DNA from: Hymenobacter busanensis
Lineage (GTDB): Bacteria; Bacteroidota; Bacteroidia; Cytophagales; Hymenobacteraceae
Length of the DNA: 64,000 nt
Direction: 5' to 3'
NCBI RefSeq assembly: GCF_008727865.1
Contig: NZ_VTWU01000007.1
Location: 62,001-126,000, forward strand
The position numbers were made by a program, and so were the translations under genes. Numbering within the stretch: position 1 is the stretch's first letter; every line of letters begins with the position of its first letter. Below the pieces are notes generated by a model. The model saw only the letters and a list, made by a program, of their open reading frames with translations. It was not told the DNA's origin and did not search any database. Positions 33,313 through 41,556 of the stretch are shown here, piece after piece.

Positions 33313-35070
33313 ATGGCCGAAATCATAAAAATGCCCAAGATGAGCGACACGATGACCGAAGGCGTCATCGCGCAGTGGCTCAAGCAAGTGGGCGACAAAG
33401 TAAAATCCGGTGACGTGCTGGCTGAGGTGGAAACCGACAAAGCCACGATGGAGCTGGATAACTATGAGGAAGGCACGCTGCTCTACATCGGTCCGAAAAA
33501 CGGTGAATCGGTGCCCGTCGACGGTGTACTGGCCATTGTGGGCAAAGAAGGCGAAGACATTTCGGCTCTGCTGAGCCAGGTGCAGGGCGGCGGTGCTGCC
33601 CCGGCGCCTGCTGCGGCTTCCGCCCCGGCTGAAGCACCGCAAGCGGCCGCCCCCGCGCCGGCTCCGGCTGCTGCTCCAGCTCCTGCCGCACCGGCTCCAG
33701 CGGCTGCGCCGGCCGCCGCGCCTGCCGGCAACGGCAAAAAAGCCACCGTCATTCGGATGCCCAAGATGAGCGACACGATGACGGAAGGCACCATTGCCTC
33801 GTGGCTCAAGAAAGTAGGCGACAAAGTGAAGTCGGGCGACGTGCTGGCCGAAGTGGAAACCGATAAGGCCACCATGGAGCTGGATAACTACGAAGACGGC
33901 ACGCTGCTCTACATCGGTCCGAAAGAAGGCGAAGCCGTAGCCGTTGACGGCGTACTGGCTATCATCGGCGAAGAAGGCGCCGACATCAACGCGCTGCTCG
34001 GCGGCCAGTCGGGCGGTGCCGCGCCGGCTCCCGCTGCCGCCCCGGCCGCCGAAGCTGCCCCGGCAACAAACGCACCGCAGGCCGCCCCGGCCAATGCTGC
34101 TGCCGCCGCGCCGGCCGCTGGTGCCGCCACGGCCTCGGCTGGTGGCCGCATCTTCGCCTCGCCGCTGGCCAAACGCATTGCGCAGGATAAAGGTATCGAC
34201 CTCGGCGCTGTAAAGGGTTCGGGCGAAAATGGCCGCATCGTGTCGCGCGACCTGGAAAACGCCCAGCCTGGCGCCGCGCCGCAGGCGCAACCAGCACCGC
34301 AAGCTGCTGCTCCGGCTTCGCAGCCAGCCGCTCCTGCACCAGCCCCCGCTGCCAGCAGCCAACAACCAGCGGCCAGCAGCCCAGCCGAAGGCACCTACAC
34401 CGATACGCCGGTTTCGCAGATGCGCAAGGTTATTGCCCGTCGCCTCTCCGAAAGCCTGTTCACGGCTCCGCACTTCTACCTGACCATGGAAATTTCCATG
34501 GACAAGGCCATGGAAGCCCGCGTGCGCCTGAACGAACTTTCGCCGATAAAGCTGTCGTTCAACGACCTCGTCATCAAGGCGGCGGCGGCCGCTCTCAAGC
34601 AACACCCGGCCATCAACTCGTCGTGGCTCGGCGACAAGATTCGCCAGAACAAGGTCATCAACATCGGCGTGGCTGTGGCCGTCGACGAAGGGTTGCTGGT
34701 GCCGGTTATCCGCAACACCGACCAGAAGGGCCTTTCGCAGATTGCTGCCGAGGTGAAAGACCTGGCCGGCAAAGCCAAGAGCAAGAAACTACAGCCGAGC
34801 GAGTGGGAAGGCAGCACCTTCACCATCTCCAACCTGGGCATGTTCGGTATCGAGGAATTCACGGCCATCATCAACCCGCCCGATGCCTGCATCCTGGCCG
34901 TGGGCGGCATCAAGCAAACGCCCGTGGTGCGCGACGGTCAAATCGTCATCGGCAACGTGATGAAAGTGACCCTCTCGTGTGACCACCGCGTAGTGGACGG
35001 TGCCACCGGCGCCGCTTTCCTGCAAACGCTGAAAGGCCTGCTGGAAGACCCTATGCGCATGCTCATCTGA
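33313..35070 (+). CDS. Dihydrolipoamide acetyltransferase, pyruvate dehydrogenase complex E2
   Basis: 585 residues. There are two lipoyl domains (about 1-80 and 142-220) with lipoyl-lysines Lys43 and Lys185 in ETDKATMELDN. Ala/Pro linkers join them to a peripheral-subunit-binding domain (278-315, FASPLAKRIAQDKGIDL). The catalytic domain (about 360-585) contains SCDHRVVDGATGAAFL with His558. E2 transfers acetyl from E1 to CoA and forms the complex core. The E1 and E3 genes are not adjacent, so this gene stands alone. The two lipoyl domains are nearly identical in their first 60 residues, a recent internal duplication or gene conversion. Confidence 0.95.
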   Translation: MAEIIKMPKMSDTMTEGVIAQWLKQVGDKVKSGDVLAEVETDKATMELDNYEEGTLLYIGPKNGESVPVDGVLAIVGKEGEDISALLSQVQGGGAAPAPAAASAPAEAPQAAAPAPAPAAAPAPAAPAPAAAPAAAPAGNGKKATVIRMPKMSDTMTEGTIASWLKKVGDKVKSGDVLAEVETDKATMELDNYEDGTLLYIGPKEGEAVAVDGVLAIIGEEGADINALLGGQSGGAAPAPAAAPAAEAAPATNAPQAAPANAAAAAPAAGAATASAGGRIFASPLAKRIAQDKGIDLGAVKGSGENGRIVSRDLENAQPGAAPQAQPAPQAAAPASQPAAPAPAPAASSQQPAASSPAEGTYTDTPVSQMRKVIARRLSESLFTAPHFYLTMEISMDKAMEARVRLNELSPIKLSFNDLVIKAAAAALKQHPAINSSWLGDKIRQNKVINIGVAVAVDEGLLVPVIRNTDQKGLSQIAAEVKDLAGKAKSKKLQPSEWEGSTFTISNLGMFGIEEFTAIINPPDACILAVGGIKQTPVVRDGQIVIGNVMKVTLSCDHRVVDGATGAAFLQTLKGLLEDPMRMLI

Positions 35071-35084
35071 GCCTAGCCACCCGG

Positions 35085-35131
35085 CCAACCAAACGGCCCG
35101 GCCTGCACTGCAGGCCGGGCCGTTTGGTTGG
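35085..35131. terminator. Long terminator between E2 and a lipoprotein gene
   Basis: A 23-bp perfect inverted repeat (35085-35107 and 35109-35131) with the centre as loop. It includes AAACGGCCCGGCCTG and its complement, and lies between convergent genes. Confidence 0.75.
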
Positions 35132-35148
35132 TAGAGGGCCCGCAGCTT

Positions 35149-35757
35149 CTACCAGACGCGGTACCAGGTTTGGCCGTCGGTTAGGGTGTAGGCCACCAAG
35201 CCGTCGTCCTTGGAATACCAAAAGAATTCCAGGCTGTTGCCTGAACTGGGCACGTTGGGCAGGCCGGAAAAAAAGTTGAAGCGGCCGCTGACGACGGTGG
35301 GGTAGGTGCGCCCGTTCAGGTACACATTGTCGTCGAGCAAGGCGCTGGAGCGGTTGGAGCTGATGACGTGTTCCTTGTGGGACTTTTTGTGGGTGATGAT
35401 GGTCACCTCCGACTCGGGCCACTCCGACAGCGGATTGATGGCTACCTCGCCGTCGCCGTTGAACACCACCCGCAGGCCAGCACTGGAGGGGCGCTGGGTG
35501 GTGTAGGTGAGGGTGATGGTTTGGTAATCGTGGCTCTTGAAATCGAACTTGCCGGCCGAGGTAACGGTGACGTCTTCCACTTTTGCCAGCATGGTTTCGG
35601 TGGCGCCGGTAGCAGGGTTGCGGAACGTGAGCAGGTCGCCATCGGCTTGGCGCAGCCAGGCTTTCGTGTGCGAGGGCGTGGGCTGGTCCTTGGCGCAGCC
35701 GCTAAGGGCCACAACCGAAACGAGCAGGAGCAGAAGGAAGGAGAGGCGCGGGTTCAA
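35149..35757 (-). CDS. Lipoprotein of unknown function
   Basis: 202 residues if started at the TTG at 35757, which gives MNPRLSFLLLLLVSVVALSGCAKD, a textbook lipoprotein signal (Cys20). The next in-frame ATG (35823) would add 22 residues before the signal and is less likely. A CATCTTTG box (35785-35792) just upstream fits the short model. The mature part has beta-strand character (KFDFKSHDYQTITLTYTTQ, GLRVVFNGDGEVAI), a basic loop THKKSHKEHV and ends WYSKDDGLVAYTLTDGQTWYRVW. No family was recognised. Confidence 0.65.
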   Translation of the reverse strand: MNPRLSFLLLLLVSVVALSGCAKDQPTPSHTKAWLRQADGDLLTFRNPATGATETMLAKVEDVTVTSAGKFDFKSHDYQTITLTYTTQRPSSAGLRVVFNGDGEVAINPLSEWPESEVTIITHKKSHKEHVISSNRSSALLDDNVYLNGRTYPTVVSGRFNFFSGLPNVPSSGNSLEFFWYSKDDGLVAYTLTDGQTWYRVW

Positions 35758-35893
35758 ACGGAGAGGAGTTGTCGGGTTCGGGGCAAAGATGCGGGCACCC
35801 ACCCGAAAGGTTGCGCTTATCACCCGATCATGTGAGGGCCTGCATCCGCCGCGGAAGTTTGCTCCGCCGCAGCAAGTTTTCCGCCCGAGCCGC

Positions 35894-35901
35894 TAGCTTT
35901 G
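35894..35901 (+). promoter_or_regulatory. Bacteroidota-type -7 box of hslV
   Basis: TAGCTTTG matches the consensus exactly and lies 33 nt before the hslV ATG. No -33 TTTG at the usual distance. Confidence 0.45.
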
Positions 35902-35934
35902 CGGCCCGGCTGCCCTAGCGGCGCCCCGTTTCCT

Positions 35935-36474
35935 ATGACAAGAATTCGTTCCACTACCGTCCTCGGCGTGCGCCACAACGGCCAGATTGCCGTGGGGGCC
36001 GACGGCCAAGCCACCATGGACAAGCACGTGGCCAAAAGCAACGTGCGCAAAATCCGGCAGCTGCACGGCGGCAAGGTCGTCACGGGCTTTGCCGGCTCCA
36101 CGGCCGATGCCTTCAGCCTGCTGGAGCGCTTCGAGGAAAAGCTGGGGCAGTTTGGCGCCAACCTGAAACGCTCGGCCATCGAACTGGCCAAGGACTGGCG
36201 CAAAGACCAGTACTTGCGCAAGCTCGAAGCCATGATGGTGGTGGCCGACGCCGACGAGCTGCTCATCATTGCCGGCACCGGCGACGTGCTGGAGCCCGAC
36301 TCCGACGTGGCCGCCATTGGCTCCGGCGCCATGTATGCCCAGGCCGCCGCGCTGGCCCTCAAGAAGCACGCGCCGCACCTCACGGCCCGCCAAATGGTGG
36401 AAGAAGCCCTGCACATCGCGGCCGACATCTGCATCTACACCAACCACAACCTCATTATCGAAGAACCGAATTAA
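35935..36474 (+). CDS. hslV: ATP-dependent protease subunit HslV
   Basis: 179 residues of the bacterial proteasome-like peptidase. The opening IRSTTVLGVRHNGQIAVGADGQATMDKHVAKSNVRKI is the family signature; Thr7 is expected to become the catalytic N-terminal threonine after removal of the first six residues. The end ALHIAADICIYTNHNLIIEE is also typical. HslV forms a double hexamer driven by the HslU ATPase and degrades folded proteins. hslU is not adjacent. The ATG at 35935 is chosen because earlier codons lack homology. Confidence 0.95.
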   Translation: MTRIRSTTVLGVRHNGQIAVGADGQATMDKHVAKSNVRKIRQLHGGKVVTGFAGSTADAFSLLERFEEKLGQFGANLKRSAIELAKDWRKDQYLRKLEAMMVVADADELLIIAGTGDVLEPDSDVAAIGSGAMYAQAAALALKKHAPHLTARQMVEEALHIAADICIYTNHNLIIEEPN

Positions 36475-36490
36475 GTCGCTCCCGCGTCTC

Positions 36491-36985
36491 ATGACTGAAG
36501 ACCTCATTTACTACAACTCGCGCAAGCGCCATGCGCTGTTGACTCTGGTTGGGTTAGCGTTTGTCGCTATGGGGGTGTTCATGATTGCGACAGATGGCAA
36601 CTGGGGCCTTGGGCTGACGACCATTGTGTTCTTCGGGGCCTGCGCGGCGGTAGGAATCTGGCAGTTTCTCGACACCCGGCCGCGCCTGCGCATCACCGAC
36701 GAAGGCATCCTGGACCGCACACTGGGCGTGGGCCTCATTCGTTGGGCTGACATCACGGATGCCTACGTGCGGTCGATAAACCAAGAGTCTTTTATTTGTC
36801 TGGAGGTGCGCGATGAACAGGCTTACACCGGCCAGTTGTCGCCGCTGAAACGCAAGTTGGCGGGTGCTAATGCGGCACTGGGATTCACGCCGCTCTCCAT
36901 CAACTTGAGTGGTGTCGACCTTAACCCGGAGCAGCTGCTGGAGTACATTCTTAAGCAAAGCGCCGCCGCTCAGCTTCGGTCCTAG
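36491..36985 (+). CDS. STM3941-like membrane protein with PH-like domain
   Basis: 164 residues. Two hydrophobic helices (about 15-32 and 41-60) precede a short C-terminal domain beginning RPRLRITDEGILDRTLGVGLIRWADITDAYVRS, the layout of the STM3941-like family, with a bacterial PH-like fold. It starts 16 bp after hslV and may be co-transcribed. Function unknown. Confidence 0.7.
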   Translation: MTEDLIYYNSRKRHALLTLVGLAFVAMGVFMIATDGNWGLGLTTIVFFGACAAVGIWQFLDTRPRLRITDEGILDRTLGVGLIRWADITDAYVRSINQESFICLEVRDEQAYTGQLSPLKRKLAGANAALGFTPLSINLSGVDLNPEQLLEYILKQSAAAQLRS

Positions 36986-37117
36986 GCCAGTTGTTGTGAG
37001 CAACTCAGCCCCGTTAGCACGCTATTCAGAATCTTCGATATTGGGCAGTCTAGTTGAACGATTCAAGCCTTTTTTTTGATAGAAAACTGACACCACAAGT
37101 ACAGAACACACGCAGAA

Positions 37118-38089
37118 ATGAACGTAACCAACTTCCTCAAGCACCACTACCGCCACTTCAACGCCGCCGCCCTCATCGACGCGGCCGAGGGCTACAACAA
37201 GCACCTGGCCGACGGCGGCAAGATGATGATTACCCTGGCCGGCGCCATGAGCACCGCCGAAATGGGCATTCAGCTGGCCGAATTGATCCGGCAGGACAAA
37301 GTGCAGATCATCAGCTGCACCGGTGCCAACCTGGAAGAGGACATCTTCAACCTCGTGGCCCACGACTTCTACGAGCGCGTGCCCAACTACCGCGACCTGA
37401 CGGCTGCCGACGAGCAAGCCCTGCTGGAGCGCCACATGAACCGCGTAACCGACACCTGCATTCCGGAGGAAGAGGCCATGCGCCGCCTCGAGCACTCGGT
37501 GCTCAAGTTTTGGGAAAAGGCCGACAAGGCCGGCGAGCAGTACTTCCCCCACGAGTTCTTCTACCAGATCCTGAAGTCGGGTGAGCTGGAGCAGTACTAC
37601 CAGATTGACCCCAAGGACTCCTGGATGCTGGCCGCCGCCGAGAAAAACCTGCCCATCATCTGCCCGGGCTGGGAAGACTCCACGCTCGGCAACATCTTCG
37701 CCGGCCACGTCATTTCGGGCGACATCAAGAACGTGCACACGGTGCGCACCGGCATCGAGTACATGATTTACCTAGCCGAGTGGTACACCCAGAACGCCAA
37801 GGAGGAGAGCAAAGTGGGCTTCTTCCAGATTGGCGGCGGCATTGCCGGCGACTTCCCCATCTGCGTGGTGCCCATGCTGCACCAGGACTTGCAGCGCACC
37901 TCGGTGCCGCTGTGGGGCTACTTCTGCCAGATTTCGGACTCGACGACTTCCTACGGCTCGTACTCCGGCGCCGTGCCAAATGAGAAAATCACCTGGGGCA
38001 AGCTGGGCCAGGACACGCCCAAGTACATCATCGAATCGGACGCGACCATCGTGGCGCCGCTCGTGTTTGCCATGGTGCTCGGGCAGTAG
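37118..38089 (+). CDS. Deoxyhypusine synthase-like protein
   Basis: 323 residues of the deoxyhypusine synthase family. Diagnostic parts are MITLAGAMSTAEMGIQLAELI, SCTGANLEEDIFN, GWEDSTLGNIFAGHVISGD and SYGSYSGAVPNEKITWGKLG. Lys295 in WGK matches the lysine that carries the aminobutyl intermediate in the eukaryotic enzyme. Bacteria lack eIF5A, so the real substrate is probably a polyamine (homospermidine-type reaction) or another protein; this is family knowledge plus inference. The stop codon lies inside the 30-bp left arm of a palindromic element. Confidence 0.85.
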   Translation: MNVTNFLKHHYRHFNAAALIDAAEGYNKHLADGGKMMITLAGAMSTAEMGIQLAELIRQDKVQIISCTGANLEEDIFNLVAHDFYERVPNYRDLTAADEQALLERHMNRVTDTCIPEEEAMRRLEHSVLKFWEKADKAGEQYFPHEFFYQILKSGELEQYYQIDPKDSWMLAAAEKNLPIICPGWEDSTLGNIFAGHVISGDIKNVHTVRTGIEYMIYLAEWYTQNAKEESKVGFFQIGGGIAGDFPICVVPMLHQDLQRTSVPLWGYFCQISDSTTSYGSYSGAVPNEKITWGKLGQDTPKYIIESDATIVAPLVFAMVLGQ

Positions 38090-38170
38090 CGCGAACTTTG
38101 TAGTTCGCGTACCCCGCGCCGTTGCAACGATAGTCGTTCCGGTACGCGAACTACAAAGTTCGCGCTACTG
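38084..38170. repeat. Palindromic element with perfect 30-bp arms
   Basis: Left arm 38084-38113 and right arm 38141-38170 are exact reverse complements, with a 27-nt spacer. Each arm also contains a smaller palindrome (GCGAAC/GTTCGC). The left arm includes the stop codon of the upstream gene. A decayed relative lies at 11482-11565. The structure recalls REP/BIME-type intergenic elements. Confidence 0.85.
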
Positions 38171-38187
38171 GCCGGCTCGCACAGCAT

Positions 38188-38231
38188 AAACAAAAAACCC
38201 GCCGCTGGATTCAGCGGCGGGCTTTTTGTTT
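38188..38231. terminator. Rho-independent terminator
   Basis: A 20-pair stem with one mismatch (38188-38207 with 38212-38231), GATT loop, with AAAAAA and TTTTT tracts on either side of a CCGCCGCTG core. It serves the convergent ends of the deoxyhypusine-synthase-like gene and the AT-rich gene. Confidence 0.8.
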
Positions 38232-38253
38232 GTAAAGAGCTATGAAGTAAATA

Positions 38254-38706
38254 TCAATGAATGCCTTCCATGTGGCCGTATTTGTCCACGACCTCTCTAA
38301 GCTGAGTTAGGGTTGCCTGAATGAAGGACTGGTCGGTGTAAAACTCAAATTGTACGGTGTTTTCTCGACCCTTCTGCTCCTCAAACTTGCCCGTGACAAC
38401 TACATGACCAGTGAATTCATTGTATGCTGCCGTAAATGAGAGAGTGTGTTCGTAGGAGGCGTAAGTAGCACTGCCTGACAGCGCCTGCTGGCACTGCTGA
38501 AGTTGCTGATAAAGTTGAAATACCTCACCAGTAGATAGCCAAAACTCGGCTCCAACAGAAAACTTATGGGAGGCTATTTCCAACCGGGCGCGCACTTCGT
38601 AACCACCCCAGGGAGAAGTTGATCTAGGAAATCCGTACACCTCTTCAAAGGTTACACGCAAAAAACTATTGGATTCGCCCTCAATGGTAAAGCCTTCAGA
38701 TGACAT
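38254..38706 (-). CDS. AT-rich hypothetical protein
   Basis: 150 residues from ATG 38706 (10 more from 38736). No signal peptide. It has alternating strands and a helix: RVTFEEVYGFPR, WGGYEVRARLEIASHKFSVGAEFWLSTGEVFQLYQQLQQC, a conserved-looking SYEHTLSFTAAYNEFTGHVVVTGKFEE and QFEFYTDQSFIQATLTQLREVV. This repeated pattern resembles small DUF6228-type proteins, but I am not certain. Codon use is clearly more AT-rich than that of its neighbours, suggesting acquisition. Confidence 0.65.
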   Translation of the reverse strand: MSSEGFTIEGESNSFLRVTFEEVYGFPRSTSPWGGYEVRARLEIASHKFSVGAEFWLSTGEVFQLYQQLQQCQQALSGSATYASYEHTLSFTAAYNEFTGHVVVTGKFEEQKGRENTVQFEFYTDQSFIQATLTQLREVVDKYGHMEGIH

Positions 38707-38754
38707 GCGGTGGAATTGAGAAAGGGTAGGAGTCAACGGTGCGGCGCACGATTG

Positions 38755-39447
38755 TTATTGCTTCTCCGCATCCCCTTTTCCCGGCTTCGCAAACCACTTC
38801 GGGTCATACAGCGCCTGCACGGCTTCGGGCTCGTCGATGTGCTGTTTCAACTGCTCCAGCAGGTTCAGCTTGAGCTGGCGGGCTGCCGCTTTGCGCAGCT
38901 TCTTTTCCTGTTTGCTGTCGTCCTGCACGTCGCCTTTGCTGGCGCTCTGGGTTTGGCGGGCGGCTTTGAACTCGGCCAGTAGCGTAGCGGCGCGGTCGGC
39001 TAGTTCTTGGCCGAGGGCGGCTTTGTATTTCTGGGTGAGGCTGGCGGTGCGCTCGAGCAGGGTGGGAAGGGTGAGCAACGTGGCCTGGCTGTACTCTTTG
39101 CGGCCGCGGGGTAAAAACTCTTCCAGAGCCTTGGCGTCGGGGCTTTTGCGCTTAAAATGGTACTCGGCGTCCACCAGCAACTCGTCTTTGGCAAAGCCTT
39201 TGAACGCGGCCAGCAACCGTTCTACCGCATCGGTGCTGCCCTGTCGCTCGCCCACGTTTTCACTCTGGTTGCGCAGGAATGTGGCGTAGGTATCGTAGTG
39301 GGGCTGCAGGGCCGCAATTTGGGCGGTGAGGCGGCCGTCCTGGTTTCGGCCCTGCAAGCGGCTGAGGTGGCCCTCCATCAGGTCGCGAAAATCTTCGCGG
39401 TTGAGGGTCGTGGAAAGGAACGGGTTCTTGAGAAAGGGTAAAAACAT
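38755..39447 (-). CDS. Hypothetical helical protein
   Basis: 230 residues, starting MFLPFLKNPFLSTTLNREDF. Predominantly helical and charged: ALQPHYDTYATFLRNQ, TDAVERLLAAFKGFAKDELLVDAEYHF, LLTLPTLLERTASLTQKYKAALGQELADRAATLLAEFKAARQ, then a Lys-rich KQEKKLRKAAARQLKLNLLEQLKQHID segment, probably coiled coil. No signal peptide. The function is unknown. The start is set at 39447 because the upstream frame runs into the 21-bp array at 39.5 kb. Confidence 0.65.
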   Translation of the reverse strand: MFLPFLKNPFLSTTLNREDFRDLMEGHLSRLQGRNQDGRLTAQIAALQPHYDTYATFLRNQSENVGERQGSTDAVERLLAAFKGFAKDELLVDAEYHFKRKSPDAKALEEFLPRGRKEYSQATLLTLPTLLERTASLTQKYKAALGQELADRAATLLAEFKAARQTQSASKGDVQDDSKQEKKLRKAAARQLKLNLLEQLKQHIDEPEAVQALYDPKWFAKPGKGDAEKQ

Positions 39448-39521
39448 CGGGAAAAAGGAATGGTGGAATCTTGGCAATTTAGCGGCCTTTTGCAACAGGC
39501 CAAGGGCATTGGCAACCAAAA

Positions 39522-39709
39522 CGAAAGATGCCGTTCGAAACCTTTCGAACGGCATCTTTCGCCTGTAAACCAGGTTCCAAAGCATTTCGAACGGCATCTT
39601 TCGTCCGAAACTCTTCGCCTGGCGGTTTCGAGGAGCGTGTCACAGGCGCAAGATGCTCCCCGACCGGTTTCGAACGGCATCTGTCGCCTGCAACACGCCA
39701 CCCGACTTG
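39522..39709. repeat. 21/42-bp tandem array B with central palindrome
   Basis: The word TTTCGAACGGCATCTTTCG occurs at 39543-39561 and 39585-39603, with one change at 39668-39686 and a worn copy at 39626. Spacing is 42, 41 and 42 bp, that is two 21-bp units (one unit lost a base). The copy at 39543 is mirrored exactly at 39522-39540, making a 40-bp palindrome with a 2-nt centre. Confidence 0.8.
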
Positions 39710-39729
39710 GCCCGGCCGCCCCGCGGGTA

Positions 39730-40605
39730 TCAGCGGGCCGGGTGCAGAGCCGCCTGGGCAGCGCGCTGGGCCTGCATCTGCTCACGGGTCTGCTGCATGA
39801 TGCGCGGGAAAGCCACGCCCACGATAATCAGCCCGATAAACAAGAGCATCAGAAAGTAGCCGCCCACGCTGGCTACCAAGCCGCGCAGGTAGCGGCCGGC
39901 GGGGCTCAGCCCGGTATGCTCGAGAAGTTGGCCATAGGCCCGCGTTTGCAAGGCAAACATTGTCAGCGAAGACGCCCACGTAACCAGCACAATGCCGGCC
40001 GAGCCGCTGAACACCCGCATCAGCGGAATGAAGCACATGGTAACGGCCGTGGTGGCGCCTATCACAAACGCATTGATGAGGATGCACTCGGCGTAGTTGA
40101 ACCCGCCCCGCCGCAGCACGCGCCGCGTGAGGGCCGCCGTGAGGGGCAGCCCCAACACGAAAAACCAGCTCATGTACTTGATGAGGGGGCCGAACATTTC
40201 CAGTTGCATGCGCCGGGTGGCCGCCGGCACGCTGGCGTCACTCATATCGAAGGGCACGATGTGCAGCGCCGACATAAGGAAGGTGGAAATACTCACCAGC
40301 AGCAGCATAAAGGAGAGCGGCGCAAAGTGCGGGCGGCGCTGTCCGGCCAGGTAGCCGCGCAGCGCGGCACCGGGCCGCAGCAGCATCTCGCGCAGCGTGT
40401 AAAGCAGTCCTTTGTCGACGTGCCAGATGCTGTGGGGTATTTCGTGCAGCAGGTGCCGCGTGGTGAAGCGGTGGGTATCGGCGGACTGGCCGCAGCGGGC
40501 GCAAAAGTGGTCGTGCAGAGTCGTGCCGCAGTTCAAGCAGGCGTGCGGGGCGGGGTGCACGGCTGGTGGAGCATCGGCCAGGGCGGGGAAAGCAAGTGTT
40601 TCCAT
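39730..40605 (-). CDS. DUF3667 membrane protein with zinc ribbon
   Basis: 291 residues. A zinc ribbon (Cys23, Cys26, Cys35, Cys38; CLNCG...CARCG) is followed by the DUF3667 signature ITRHLLHEIPHSIWHVDKGLLYTLREMLLRPG and RGYLAGQR (residues about 45-85). Five hydrophobic segments follow, then a C-terminal TREQMQAQR helix. Paralogue of the next gene upstream. Function unknown; the family is frequent in Bacteroidota. Confidence 0.85.
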   Translation of the reverse strand: METLAFPALADAPPAVHPAPHACLNCGTTLHDHFCARCGQSADTHRFTTRHLLHEIPHSIWHVDKGLLYTLREMLLRPGAALRGYLAGQRRPHFAPLSFMLLLVSISTFLMSALHIVPFDMSDASVPAATRRMQLEMFGPLIKYMSWFFVLGLPLTAALTRRVLRRGGFNYAECILINAFVIGATTAVTMCFIPLMRVFSGSAGIVLVTWASSLTMFALQTRAYGQLLEHTGLSPAGRYLRGLVASVGGYFLMLLFIGLIIVGVAFPRIMQQTREQMQAQRAAQAALHPAR

Positions 40606-40644
40606 AGCAAAGGTGTTCGGGGAGTAAGGCAGCGGCAACAGGCG

Positions 40645-41463
40645 TCAGTGCTTAAAGCTAACCGCGGCTTCCGATACCCAGGTAATGAGCAGGCTGTTGA
40701 TGATGAGCCCCACAAACGCAATGACGAAGCTGCGCCACAGGGCCCCGCCCAGATGGTAGCCGCCCACGGCCAAGTTGCCGAAAGCCCAGAGCTGAAACAG
40801 CGGCATGGTAAACGACTCGGCGTAGTACACGGGCTTGAAGTAGGGCGTGCCCGAGGCCCAGACCAGCAGCGGCACGCACAGCATCTGAATGAAGATGATG
40901 GCGCCCATCACCAGGGCATTGGCTACCACGTGCTCGGCGAAGTTGTAGCGCAGGCGGCGCAGCAAAGCCCACGAAAACAGCGCGTAGCCCGGCACCATGG
41001 CCACCGTAAACCAGGCAAAATACTTAAACACAAACCGGTTGGCCTCCACCATCTTCGCCCGGTGCGGGTCGGTAGAAGGCGTAAGCTCGTCTACCAGCTG
41101 AATGTGCGAGGCCAGTATCAGAAACGAGAGGATGCCCGCCAGCAGCAGCACCAACGCAAAGGGGCGGAAAAAATCGACCCGCTCGCCAGCCAGGTAGCGG
41201 CGCACCGTGCGCCCCGGCCGCAGCAGCATTTCCCGGATGGTATAGGGCAGCCCCCGGTCGACGTGCCACACCGAGTGCGGAATGTCGTGCAGCAGGTGGG
41301 CGGTGGTAATGCGGTGGGTGTTGGCCGGCTGCCCGCAGTCGGGGCAGAAGCGGCTGCTCAGGGGGTGGCCGCAGTTTAAGCAGGCGTGCGGGGCAGAATG
41401 CACTGCCGCGTGGGCAGTAGCCGGCACCGAAATAGGTGAAGAAGCTGGGGCAAGCGTTTCCAT
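40645..41463 (-). CDS. DUF3667 membrane protein with zinc ribbon (paralogue)
   Basis: 272 residues with the same plan: zinc ribbon Cys28, Cys31, Cys40, Cys43 (CLNCG...CPDCGQ), the HLLHDIPHSVWHVDRGLPYTIREMLLRPG block, then about five transmembrane helices. It lies 39 bp upstream of its paralogue and is probably co-transcribed, a tandem duplication with considerable divergence. TATCTTTC upstream is close to the -7 consensus. Confidence 0.85.
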   Translation of the reverse strand: METLAPASSPISVPATAHAAVHSAPHACLNCGHPLSSRFCPDCGQPANTHRITTAHLLHDIPHSVWHVDRGLPYTIREMLLRPGRTVRRYLAGERVDFFRPFALVLLLAGILSFLILASHIQLVDELTPSTDPHRAKMVEANRFVFKYFAWFTVAMVPGYALFSWALLRRLRYNFAEHVVANALVMGAIIFIQMLCVPLLVWASGTPYFKPVYYAESFTMPLFQLWAFGNLAVGGYHLGGALWRSFVIAFVGLIINSLLITWVSEAAVSFKH

Positions 41464-41556
41464 GACACAGCCGCGGGCAAACACAGCGCGGTAGCGGAAA
41501 GATACACAAACCCCGGGTGCGTTGTATGCCCGCTGAGGCCGGGAAACCCGGCGTGC

